From contig LBST01000013.1 in NCBI GenBank assembly GCA_000991135.1, forward strand, positions 1 through 38,897: DNA of 38,897 nucleotides, written 5' to 3'. The position numbers were made by a program, and so were the translations under genes. The notes under the pieces were generated by a model. The model worked only from the letters and a program-made list of their open reading frames with translations, was not told the DNA's origin and made no database searches. The DNA comes from Candidatus Roizmanbacteria bacterium GW2011_GWC1_37_12 (lineage in GTDB: Bacteria > Patescibacteriota > Microgenomatia > UBA1406 > GWC2-37-13). Shown here piece by piece: positions 13,633 to 21,232 of this stretch. The stretch's first letter is position 1; every line of letters starts with the position of its first letter.

Positions 13633-14646
13633 TTATAACGGTTTTACCACAACATCTTTTAAATATTGATTCTTGAAATCTGTTTTCCCGCCTATTTTTG
13701 TTTTTCCGTCGGAGACGAAACGAGCGGATAAGGGTTTTTGAAACTTATTAGACAAATTTTTGAGTAATTTTAATATTTCTAAAACCCGCTCTGGTTTTTC
13801 ATCTGTTCCTACAGGATACGTGTCAATCCCGACTCCACTCTGTAGAGATAAATATATGTTTCTTTCGATGTTAAAATTTCCTTTTTCATATTCTTCAGTT
13901 AGTTCGAAATCTTCCAAACAAGGAAACATTAAACCGCAAAGACCAGTTGATTTTGGATTTTCTTTCTTGATAAATCTTGTAATCTTTGTATAAATATCCG
14001 TTGTAGTTGATTTCTCAAAACTACCTGATAGTTTTTTTACAAAATTTATAAAACTGCTCTTTCTTGTAAAAAGCGGGGCAATCGACGAATCAATTCCCAA
14101 GAAATCTTCTTTTTGCTTTAATTGATTAAATAATTGAAACCAAACATTCTTCATGTTAACTAACCATTCGTCAAGAGTTTGACAGTTCTCTGCTAAATCT
14201 GTCGGCTGCAGTCCGATTGAGAATCCGTCTCTTTCATAATTTGCCGAAGGGAAAAAAGGACTTGAAGACGGATTATTAAATTCATATGCGAAGTTAAACG
14301 TTCTAGCGGGATTATTCTTGATTATGTCAAACAAAATTTGAATGTCATCTAAGTTTATTTCCCTGTCTGTTAAGTCAAGATTAAAATGGATATCTGCTTT
14401 TAAAATATTTAATAAATCTTTTTTAAGTACTTCTTCGTCAATCGTCCCTATCCCAAAAATATAACCTCTACCTGAATATTTGTTTGAAAGTTCAATCGTT
14501 TTTTCGATGTTTGAAGAACATAGACGCTTTGTCTGTATAGTAAATTCTGTTTTTAAAAGCACTTCTAACTCATCAAGTTTTTTTAATGATTCTCTACTTG
14601 GCTCTTTTTCAAAAAGACAGATCGAGCGGATAATTTTATTATTCAT
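13633..14646 (-). CDS. DUF711 (UPF0210) family protein
   Basis: A 337-residue protein with the signatures of DUF711: YERDGFSIGLQPTDLAE, GIDSSIAPL, GLCGLMFPCLED, GVGIDTYPVGTDE and the terminal LSARFVSDGKTKIGGKTDF. The family is related in fold to glycyl radical enzymes but has no proven reaction; it is widely kept in bacteria and archaea, usually around 450 residues, so this copy is shorter, mainly in its N-terminal half. A TATAAT lies 6 nt before its ATG. recO follows after 3 nt. Function unknown despite clear family membership. Confidence 0.9.
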   Translation of the reverse strand: MNNKIIRSICLFEKEPSRESLKKLDELEVLLKTEFTIQTKRLCSSNIEKTIELSNKYSGRGYIFGIGTIDEEVLKKDLLNILKADIHFNLDLTDREINLDDIQILFDIIKNNPARTFNFAYEFNNPSSSPFFPSANYERDGFSIGLQPTDLAENCQTLDEWLVNMKNVWFQLFNQLKQKEDFLGIDSSIAPLFTRKSSFINFVKKLSGSFEKSTTTDIYTKITRFIKKENPKSTGLCGLMFPCLEDFELTEEYEKGNFNIERNIYLSLQSGVGIDTYPVGTDEKPERVLEILKLLKNLSNKFQKPLSARFVSDGKTKIGGKTDFKNQYLKDVVVKPL

Positions 14647-14652
14647 TTCTTA

Positions 14653-14658
14653 ATTATA
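14653..14658 (-). promoter_or_regulatory. -10 element of the DUF711-recO unit
   Basis: TATAAT on the minus strand (14658-14653) ends 6 nt before the ATG at 14646-14644. No Shine-Dalgarno and no clear -35 is seen. Same geometry as at the other leaderless-type promoters of the window. Confidence 0.55.
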
Positions 14659-14687
14659 GTAAAAAGAATTATTTTAACTTTTTATAT

Positions 14688-14963
14688 TTAATCATACCTA
14701 ACCCATCTTCTAACTTTTAATCTATTTTCTATCTGTTTTTCTTTAATTTGATGACAGGTTATTAAATGATAGGTTTCATCTACTTTATCGTAAGCAACCA
14801 TAAAACAACGTGTTTTTAGTTTTTTCACGGCAATTAATGTTTTATGAAGATTGTCAAAAAAGATATAATCAGGTTTAATAACCGTTCCTTCAATTAATTT
14901 TTTAGATAAAGTTCGAAGTCTAATTTTACTTAGAAGATGCTTTGTATACTGAACGTTTATCAT
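14688..14963 (-). CDS. DUF4258-like small protein, putative toxin
   Basis: A 91-residue basic protein beginning MINVQYTKHLLSKIRLRTLSKKLIEGTVIKPDY. The layout, a helix with a conserved His, a xxP-DYxF segment, then the beta strands KTLIAVKKLKTRCFMVAYD and YHLITCHQI, resembles the DUF4258/BrnT-like RelE-superfamily fold of toxins. It overlaps the DUF2283 gene upstream by 38 nt, so the two are co-expressed. DUF2283 and DUF4258 genes are often neighbours and are suspected toxin-antitoxin pairs. The fold call is by eye. Confidence 0.65.
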   Translation of the reverse strand: MINVQYTKHLLSKIRLRTLSKKLIEGTVIKPDYIFFDNLHKTLIAVKKLKTRCFMVAYDKVDETYHLITCHQIKEKQIENRLKVRRWVRYD

Positions 14964-15174
14964 TAAGAATAAAACGTGGTAAATAGTCCGGTTTAATTTT
15001 ATTTAATAATGACTTTGAAGCATTCAAAATCTCTATTCCTATGGGTTCCTTACTTTTGTTATATTCTATGACAATATTAGGTTCTATTTCCTCAAAATAA
15101 TCCTCTCTTCCTGCTTTGAGGAAGATATATAGAGAATCAGATTCTTTGTCATATAAAACCTTTGATTTTTTCAT
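14926..15174 (-). CDS. DUF2283 family protein, putative antitoxin
   Basis: An 82-residue protein with the DUF2283 pattern: VLYDKESDSLYIFLKAG, then EEIEPNIVIEYNKSKEPIGIEILNASK. The family is small, acidic in its first half, and often encoded directly before a DUF4258-type gene, as here (38-nt overlap). That order, antitoxin-like first and basic toxin-like second, fits a type II toxin-antitoxin arrangement. It starts 6 nt after the DUF4012 gene stop and so can be read from the polysaccharide operon. No experimental function is known to me for the family. Confidence 0.8.
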   Translation of the reverse strand: MKKSKVLYDKESDSLYIFLKAGREDYFEEIEPNIVIEYNKSKEPIGIEILNASKSLLNKIKPDYLPRFILNDKRSVYKASSK

Positions 15175-15180
15175 ATTAGA

Positions 15181-16989
15181 TTATTTTACTTTAATCTCTT
15201 TGTCTTTTTCCAAAACTCCCTCAAAAACTTTTTTATTGTCTACTCTCACTGTCCATTCTTGACCGGTGACGCCCGGCTGTTTTTGAATCAATATCGAGTT
15301 AGTCGAAACATCAGACGGCAAAGTGTACTTGACTATAACAGTCGCCTTGCCTTGGGTTGGCACTTCAAGATATCCTTCAAAAACTGTTTTGCCTAGATCG
15401 TCATAGTTTCTTATCTTTTTCTGTGATCCTTGAAAGCTTTCCAACTTTGATCCTTTTGGCACATAGATTCTGATCCAGTTTCTCAAAGTCGCGTTTAAAC
15501 AAAGCCCTCCCCGCTCTAAATTACAGTCAGAATGCGGATAGGGGTTCTTAAAATCAACTGTTACTTCACGACTTTTGCCTTTTGTCACAGATTCTATTTT
15601 TTCTGAAACGAACATATTGGCTTTAGCACCGGCAAAATTGACATTGTTAATATGAAGATAGTCGCCTTGATGGTCGTTTATTCTTCCGGCAAAATTGATC
15701 TGTTCGACAGATTTCTGCAATTCATTATTCACAAAATACAGCAATATATGTTTTTCCTCCATGTTTTTATACATCGTCTGCATCAGTGTTCCCCAGTATT
15801 TGGAAGGCGAATAACCGATCGCTTTATAAAAAAGGGCGTACATTAAATCTCCCAAGATCCCTTTTCTGTTTGTTTTGAAATAATTCACCGGTCGGTCAAC
15901 AATGTCGAAAAGTGTATAGATGGCCTGTGGACAGTCGCACCTTTTATCTTCTTTTGAAGAAAAAGTCACTCCATTGACTTCCGTGTCGCCAAAAATTTCC
16001 AACATATCAACTAAAATCTTCGAATCCATGGCAATAATGCCATCGTACTTGACCTTGGCCCCACTGTTTTGATAAAGGCTGTCAAATAACTTAATGGATT
16101 CAAAATAATCAGGAGACAGATTGCTGTCTCTTATATAAAAAACGTTCACTTCTTTATGATAGGTGAGGATTTCTGTCGGTGTTTTTGGACGTTCGTTTAT
16201 CGTTGCATCAAGCGAATAGATATCATTTGAGCTGGCGATTGTAATTTTTCCGCCTTTTATTTTCATCACCGCATAAAAAGTCAAAAAACCGCCGGTTGCC
16301 CGTCTTTCTTTGTCATTTTGATAAAGGATCAAATATGTTTTTTCCTTTTTACTTCCCAAAATTTCCGGTAATTTTTTTATCAAAGGTTTAGCATTAACAA
16401 AAAGGGAGGCTGTTCCTTCAAACTGCTCCTTCATATTGGCAATATTTTCTCTAATGAGAGTTTTGCCAAGTTTCTTTGGATATCGATTAGGATTGATTTT
16501 GGCGATTTTTGAATTGGCCATTTCAATATCGGCGGCAATCGGATCGATCTTCTGGACTAATTTATCTAAAGTCAAAACAGCTGTCTGGAGCCTGTCCTCG
16601 GCTGATTTCTCTACAAATGAAGTCCCGCCTTTTTTAAAACCTATTAAGTCTGCGTATGGCTCTATCGTGACAATACTATCAACTCCTGCTTTTAGTAAGT
16701 AGTTTCCTGCTTCAACGCCGTTTCTAAAATCTGACACATAAGGAATAAAAGATGCCCAATAGATTGACTTAGCGGACTTCTCAAAGCCGTCATATTGTTT
16801 TGAAAAATCATTAAGCTTTGTTTTTAAAAGGGTGATATCGTTCTTGGCAAAAACCGACTTCATTTCTTTAGCTGAAGTCAATAGCGCTTTAGCATTTGAA
16901 CTTATGCTAAAAATCGGTCGAAAAATAAAAAAATATCCTAAAAGAAGAGTAATTAAAATCAAGAGTATTCTATTTCTTTGTTTTGTCAT
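15181..16989 (-). CDS. DUF4012 membrane-anchored protein of the polysaccharide locus
   Basis: A 602-residue protein with one N-terminal membrane helix (about 9-27) and a large extracytoplasmic part. It carries the DUF4012 features: an initial helical region (about 30-200), then KTYLILYQNDKERRATGGFLTFYAV, LSPDYFESIKLFDSLY and KYDGIIAMDSKILVDMLEIFG, a region with resemblance to LytR-CpsA-Psr domains, and a C-terminal beta domain (about 455-600). The family is frequent in Patescibacteria and Actinobacteria near exopolysaccharide genes, with no proven activity; a role in attaching or processing surface glycans is plausible. It is the last gene of the manC/sugar transferase run, 10 nt after its predecessor. 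Confidence 0.88.
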   Translation of the reverse strand: MTKQRNRILLILITLLLGYFFIFRPIFSISSNAKALLTSAKEMKSVFAKNDITLLKTKLNDFSKQYDGFEKSAKSIYWASFIPYVSDFRNGVEAGNYLLKAGVDSIVTIEPYADLIGFKKGGTSFVEKSAEDRLQTAVLTLDKLVQKIDPIAADIEMANSKIAKINPNRYPKKLGKTLIRENIANMKEQFEGTASLFVNAKPLIKKLPEILGSKKEKTYLILYQNDKERRATGGFLTFYAVMKIKGGKITIASSNDIYSLDATINERPKTPTEILTYHKEVNVFYIRDSNLSPDYFESIKLFDSLYQNSGAKVKYDGIIAMDSKILVDMLEIFGDTEVNGVTFSSKEDKRCDCPQAIYTLFDIVDRPVNYFKTNRKGILGDLMYALFYKAIGYSPSKYWGTLMQTMYKNMEEKHILLYFVNNELQKSVEQINFAGRINDHQGDYLHINNVNFAGAKANMFVSEKIESVTKGKSREVTVDFKNPYPHSDCNLERGGLCLNATLRNWIRIYVPKGSKLESFQGSQKKIRNYDDLGKTVFEGYLEVPTQGKATVIVKYTLPSDVSTNSILIQKQPGVTGQEWTVRVDNKKVFEGVLEKDKEIKVK

Positions 16990-16999
16990 ACTTTAAAAC

Positions 17000-17650
17000 T
17001 TAGATTGCTCCTTTTCCACTCACCATTATAATGGGAGTTTTTAATATAATTTTTAAATCCTTCCCTAAGGATATATTATCTACATAATCGGCGTCAATTG
17101 CAATCCTTTTGTCAAAATTGACTTCCGACCGACCAGATACCTGCCAAAGTCCGGTTATACCTGGTTTGACGGAAAGAACTTTAGTCACTAATTTTTTGGT
17201 GTGAGGATATTCTTTTAACTGATTCTCTAATTCGTCGGGATAATAAGCTCTTGGGCCAACCAAACTCATCTCCCCTTTGAAAACATTAATTAGTTGAGGG
17301 ATTTCGTCAATCGAATGACGACGAATAAACTTTCCCACCCAAGTAATTCTCGGGTCTTTTTTTAATTTATAGCTGCTTTTTTTATATTCGTGAAAGAGTT
17401 TTTTGAATCTTGGGTCGGTCCGAAGTAAATAATGGGCGTTAACAATCATCGACCTAAATTTATACATCTTAAATTTTCTTCCTTTTTCGCCTATTCTTTC
17501 CGGGACGTCGGCAAAAATAGTTCCCGGAGAATCTAGTTTAATTGCTAAAGCGGCGGCTATCGATATCGGACTAAAAATAACAAGAAGAATCAAACTGCTT
17601 AAAATGTCGATGACTCTTTTTAGACTTTTTTGATAAGCTTTTCCTTCCAT
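17000..17650 (-). CDS. Initiating undecaprenyl-phosphate sugar phosphotransferase (bacterial sugar transferase family)
   Basis: A polyprenyl-phosphate hexose-1-phosphate transferase, starting glycan assembly on the lipid carrier at the membrane. The hydrophobic hairpin (SLILLVIFSPISIAAALAI) is followed by the catalytic DxPE-type motif DVPERIG, KMYKFRSM, ITWVGKFIRRHSIDEIPQL, VGPRAYYP and KPGITGLWQVSGRS, matching the core of WcaJ/PglC-type enzymes; the extra N-terminal membrane domain of WcaJ is absent. I place the start at ATG 17650 (216 residues): it has AAAGG about 10 nt upstream and begins 1 nt after manC. The in-frame TTG at 17692 would overlap manC by 41 nt. Confidence 0.93.
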   Translation of the reverse strand: MEGKAYQKSLKRVIDILSSLILLVIFSPISIAAALAIKLDSPGTIFADVPERIGEKGRKFKMYKFRSMIVNAHYLLRTDPRFKKLFHEYKKSSYKLKKDPRITWVGKFIRRHSIDEIPQLINVFKGEMSLVGPRAYYPDELENQLKEYPHTKKLVTKVLSVKPGITGLWQVSGRSEVNFDKRIAIDADYVDNISLGKDLKIILKTPIIMVSGKGAI

Positions 17651-17651
17651 T

Positions 17652-18737
17652 TTAAATGTGCCTTTCGTTTTTCGTACCTCCAAAACTTTCAACTAATTTT
17701 TTTACTTTGGGCATAGAAGTCTTTTTAGCAATTAGGATAACGTCCGATGTATTAACAATAATATTTTCATCAAGATCAACAGCAACAATTAACTTTTTGT
17801 CGTCATAGTTATAGACAAGGCTATCTTTTACGTGTTCAAGATAAACTTTACCTCTGATGACATTTTCATATTGATGTATTTGCAAAGCTTCTTTTAAAGC
17901 TTCCCAGCTCCCAACATCGCTCCAGCCGATATCTTCAACGATGACCATTGCCTGATCTCTTTCAAGTTTTTCCAGAATGGCATTATCAAAACTAACACTT
18001 TTTACTTTACCATATTTCTTTTTTAACACCTCTAAATAGTTTGATTCCTCGTAAAACTTAAGTATTTCTTTAGTGTTGTTATAAATTTCTGGCGCTAATT
18101 TCCTAAAAGAATCAAGAATGAATTTTGGTGTCGTGACAAAATAACCTAAGTTCCATGAATAGTTTCCAGAAGAATAGAATTTTTTGGCGGTTCTTTCATC
18201 GGGACGATACTTCCATCCTTCAAACTTATGAAAAGTTAGTCCGTTTTTTTGAACAATAACTTTCCCAAATTTAATGTAACCTAGATTAACGCTCGCAAAT
18301 CGTGGTCGATGACTGATAAAAATAATTTTATTAAGATCCTTTTTAATTTCGGTGGCCGCAGATAAAAGTATTTTTTTAAATAGATTTACTTCTTTAACTA
18401 AATGATCGCTCCATAAAATAGCAATCGGTTCGTTAGGGTTGGATTTTGCAACAATTCCAACAGACAAGGCGATGGCCGGAGCTACGTCTTTTTTTTCTGG
18501 CTCAAAAAATAAATTCTTTTCAGGAATATTGGGTAATTGTTTTCTGATAATATTTCTATAAAGATTATTAGTAGAAATATAAATATCTTGAAATTTAAAC
18601 TCTGGTAATAAACGCTCTACTGCTAGTTGTAAGGTGGATTTATCACTGATCAGTTTTTCAAACTGTTTTGGTGACTTTTTTCGAGACAGAGGCCAAAGCC
18701 TTGTCCCTGTTCCTCCGGCAAAGATAATTGCTTTCAT
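17652..18737 (-). CDS. manC: Mannose-1-phosphate guanylyltransferase
   Basis: Makes GDP-mannose from mannose 1-phosphate and GTP. The nucleotide-binding signature FAGGTGTRLWPLSRKKSPKQ is at residues 6-25, followed by FEPEKKDVAPAIALS and ILWSDHLV (the metal-binding Asp region); later blocks include YSWNLGYFVTT and SVSFDNAILEKLE, then EDIGWSDVGSWEAL. At 361 residues it is the short form lacking the C-terminal phosphomannose isomerase domain of the long bifunctional ManC. Its start overlaps the GT4 gene by 4 nt. GDP-mannose probably feeds the mannosyl or fucosyl steps of the glycan made by the neighbouring transferases. Confidence 0.93.
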   Translation of the reverse strand: MKAIIFAGGTGTRLWPLSRKKSPKQFEKLISDKSTLQLAVERLLPEFKFQDIYISTNNLYRNIIRKQLPNIPEKNLFFEPEKKDVAPAIALSVGIVAKSNPNEPIAILWSDHLVKEVNLFKKILLSAATEIKKDLNKIIFISHRPRFASVNLGYIKFGKVIVQKNGLTFHKFEGWKYRPDERTAKKFYSSGNYSWNLGYFVTTPKFILDSFRKLAPEIYNNTKEILKFYEESNYLEVLKKKYGKVKSVSFDNAILEKLERDQAMVIVEDIGWSDVGSWEALKEALQIHQYENVIRGKVYLEHVKDSLVYNYDDKKLIVAVDLDENIIVNTSDVILIAKKTSMPKVKKLVESFGGTKNERHI

Positions 18738-19822
18738 AAAGCTTCTTTTTCAAAATATTTAATAAATTTTTCCTTGTTAAATCTGTCTATATTTTCTGGC
18801 CCAAATTTAGCCGTATTATTCTTTAAATTGTACTTGATAAGGGCGAATCTTTCAATAATCAGTCTCAGCGAATTTTCTGATTGCTCTTTAAAAAAAATTC
18901 CCGTCTTGCCATCGATGATAGTTTCTAAAGCTCCTCCTTTAGCGTATGAAATGACTGGACAACCGAAAAATTGTGCTTCAAGAGAAACATAACCAAAATC
19001 CTCCTCTTGCGGCATAATTAACGCTTCTGCTTGTGAATATAAATTAGCCAGTTCTTCATCTGTCAGTTTAGAAACAAATGTTATGTTTTTTTTTGAAATT
19101 TTTTTTAAATAATTTTCTTCTGTTCCTTCACCGACTATTATTAAATTAAATTTCGATCGATTAAACGATCGAATAACTAAATCAATTTTCTTATAAGGTT
19201 CTAGTCTGGATACAAGTAAGTAGAACTTTTGACTTTTGACTTTTGACTTAATATTCTTCCAGTATTCTACATCAAACGGCGGATAAACCATTTCAGATTT
19301 TCTCTTATAATATTTCAGACATCGGTCTTGAACAGTTTTCGAGATCGAAATAATTTTATCCGGTCTTTGACTGGCAACCAAATCCCACTCTCTTAAATGC
19401 TTCAGATATCTTTTATTAACAAAGCTTTCTCTAAAATATTCGCTTTGATGACTCCATAAAAATCGCGTTGGAGTTAGAAGATAACAGATGTGTTTGGTTT
19501 TTGGTTGGGTAATTACCGACTTGGCAAAGGCAGAAGTTATCGAAATTACCAAATCATAATCCTTAAAATCAAACGACTCAAAAGCATAAGGATAAAAAGG
19601 GAGGGAAACAATTCTGTTCCCTCTGATAAATTTTGGTAGTTTTTGGATAAAAGAGGTCTTTATTTTCAGATCTTTTGCCCAAGGAGCTCCTTCCGGATCA
19701 AAATACGAAGTATAAAAATCCGCTTCTGGAAACATTTCATGAAATGTCAACAAAACCCTCTCTACTCCACCCCACTTATCCAGCCAGTCATAAACAATGG
19801 CGATTTTTTGCTTCTTTGACAT
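18734..19822 (-). CDS. Family 4 glycosyltransferase (GT-B fold)
   Basis: A 362-residue retaining glycosyltransferase. The N-terminal Rossmann part starts KIAIVYDWLDKWGGVERVLLTF, a typical acceptor-side GT4 opening with the GG loop. The C-terminal donor domain has FYLLVSRLEPYKKIDLVI, LIIVGEGTEENYL and the E-x7-E motif in PQEEDFGYVSLEAQFFGCPVI. The gene is the first of the operon with manC, the sugar transferase and DUF4012, with 4-nt overlap to manC. Codons for KSKVKSQK are formed by a 7-bp tandem repeat (19225-19249). The sugar is probably mannose, inferred from manC only. Confidence 0.92.
   Translation of the reverse strand: MSKKQKIAIVYDWLDKWGGVERVLLTFHEMFPEADFYTSYFDPEGAPWAKDLKIKTSFIQKLPKFIRGNRIVSLPFYPYAFESFDFKDYDLVISITSAFAKSVITQPKTKHICYLLTPTRFLWSHQSEYFRESFVNKRYLKHLREWDLVASQRPDKIISISKTVQDRCLKYYKRKSEMVYPPFDVEYWKNIKSKVKSQKFYLLVSRLEPYKKIDLVIRSFNRSKFNLIIVGEGTEENYLKKISKKNITFVSKLTDEELANLYSQAEALIMPQEEDFGYVSLEAQFFGCPVISYAKGGALETIIDGKTGIFFKEQSENSLRLIIERFALIKYNLKNNTAKFGPENIDRFNKEKFIKYFEKEAL
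19225..19249. repeat. 7-bp tandem repeat inside a glycosyltransferase gene
   Basis: ACTTTTG occurs three times in tandem and then partially (19225-19249, plus-strand reading). Since 7 is not a multiple of 3, the units are read in three successive frames, giving KSKVKSQK in the protein between the two Rossmann domains. The word has the same style as the intergenic micro-repeats of this window. Confidence 0.75.
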
Positions 19823-19829
19823 ACTAATT

Positions 19830-19838
19830 ATTATATCA
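19830..19838 (-). promoter_or_regulatory. Extended -10 promoter of the GT4-manC operon
   Basis: On the minus strand TGA then TATAAT (-10 at 19835-19830) ends 7 nt before the ATG at 19822-19820. This perfect extended -10 has leaderless geometry. It is divergent to the promoter at 19849-19857, so the two units share a 42-nt intergenic region. Confidence 0.65.
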
Positions 19839-19848
19839 AGCCCTAATC

Positions 19849-19857
19849 TGATAAAAT
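19849..19857 (+). promoter_or_regulatory. Extended -10 promoter of the polytopic membrane protein gene
   Basis: TGA then TAAAAT (19852-19857) ends 7 nt before the ATG at 19865. No Shine-Dalgarno is present. A TTGACA at 19816-19821 is too far away (30 nt) to act as its -35. Confidence 0.5.
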
Positions 19858-19864
19858 ATTGTCC

Positions 19865-21232
19865 ATGTTTGTCTCTTTTATCTCATTTCTTTCTTTGATT
19901 TTCTTCATGTTGATTACTTTTGATGTTTCGCCGTATCTTAGAGGACCAGGAGTTTGGCCGCCGGAGTGGAGATGGCCCTATTTGTTTATCAATAGTTTCG
20001 ATCGGATCTGGTTACCCTTGGTAATAATCTCGATAATATTATCTATTGCCTATTACTTTGAAAAACGCAAAGTTAAATTAAACCAATGGATCTTGTTGGT
20101 CTCATTAGTCTTATTGACTTATTTTTTTCAGCTATCGATCCTTTATTTTAGCCGTAGCGGTATTGCGGTTTTAATTCACCGAATAATCAATCCTGACTTG
20201 AACGGATATTTTACCGAAGCAATCAAAATAAAAAATCTCGGAGGATTTTTGGCAGATTATCAAAAAAACGTTCTCGGTTTTTCCATGCACGCCACCGGAC
20301 ACCCGCCCGGTGGGATTATTTTCTTTTGGTTTATAGAAAAAATAGTAAACGTTATTTCGTCTTTGAAAACACTCGTTATTAACCTAGCCCCAAAACATCC
20401 TGATGTTCAAATAATCTGGAATAATTTAACTTTAAGTCAAAGGTCAACGGCAGTTTTTTCGGCTTTTTTTATCCCTTTCCTTGGATCGCTAAATATCATT
20501 CCTTTATTCTATTTAGCTAAAAAACTATTCGATGAAAAAACCGCTCTAAGATCAGTCTTATTAGCAGTTTTTATCCCTGCTTTAACACTATTTACCCCTT
20601 TACCTGATGTATTTTTTTCTTTATTTTTTTTATGGAGTTTTTATCTTCTTCAAAAAGGACTTAAAAACAAAAGTAAAATTTTATTTTTTGCTTCAGGACT
20701 AACCTTTTCTTTTGGATTATTTTTCAGCGTATCTTTACTACCATTGATTATCGTTTATTTTTATTATTTCTGGAGAAACAATAAAGTATTTCTTTATTTT
20801 TTATCAGGCTTTTCATTATTTTATTTGATTCTATTACTTTTTAAATATAATGCGGTTGCAGTCCTTTATACTCTCATGACAGGATTACCAAAAAACAGAA
20901 GTTATTTAAGTTGGATTTTCTATAATCTCTATGACTTTTTGTTATTTGCTGGGATGCCTACAGCGGTTTTATATTTTACGATGTTTTTTAAAAAAATAAG
21001 AGAACCGTTATTCGTTTCTTTTACATTAATGCTTTTGCTGCTAAATTTTTCCGGAGCCGTCAGGGGTGAAGTCGGGAGAATCTGGCTGCCATTGATGTTT
21101 CCCATGGTTTTAATCGTCGGTAATTTTTTGACTAACAAACTCAAGCTTTCGACAAAAAGTTTTTTAATAATTCTATTGATTCAAGCGATTCAGATTATTG
21201 TCATTCAGGAGTTTTGGGTAACTTTATGGTAA
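19865..21232 (+). CDS. Polytopic membrane protein, probable GT-C-type glycosyltransferase
   Basis: A 455-residue protein with about 10-12 membrane helices. An in-frame TTG lies 2 codons earlier, but the ATG at 19865 suits the promoter spacing better. The long first loops contain YLRGPGVWPPEWRWPY and, near residue 140, MHATGHPPGGIIFFW, a conserved-looking polar stretch on the presumed outer face, as expected for GT-C enzymes that use polyprenyl-phosphate sugars. It is the only rightward gene in the polysaccharide locus, and its 3' end overlaps the convergent GT4 gene by 28 nt. A flippase or polymerase role is an alternative; the number of helices is my estimate. Confidence 0.75.
   Translation: MFVSFISFLSLIFFMLITFDVSPYLRGPGVWPPEWRWPYLFINSFDRIWLPLVIISIILSIAYYFEKRKVKLNQWILLVSLVLLTYFFQLSILYFSRSGIAVLIHRIINPDLNGYFTEAIKIKNLGGFLADYQKNVLGFSMHATGHPPGGIIFFWFIEKIVNVISSLKTLVINLAPKHPDVQIIWNNLTLSQRSTAVFSAFFIPFLGSLNIIPLFYLAKKLFDEKTALRSVLLAVFIPALTLFTPLPDVFFSLFFLWSFYLLQKGLKNKSKILFFASGLTFSFGLFFSVSLLPLIIVYFYYFWRNNKVFLYFLSGFSLFYLILLLFKYNAVAVLYTLMTGLPKNRSYLSWIFYNLYDFLLFAGMPTAVLYFTMFFKKIREPLFVSFTLMLLLLNFSGAVRGEVGRIWLPLMFPMVLIVGNFLTNKLKLSTKSFLIILLIQAIQIIVIQEFWVTLW

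Noticed and set aside
17651-17692. TTG start for the sugar transferase
   Set aside because: ATG 17650 has a Shine-Dalgarno-like AAAGG and follows manC by 1 nt; the earlier start would add unconserved residues and a 41-nt overlap.
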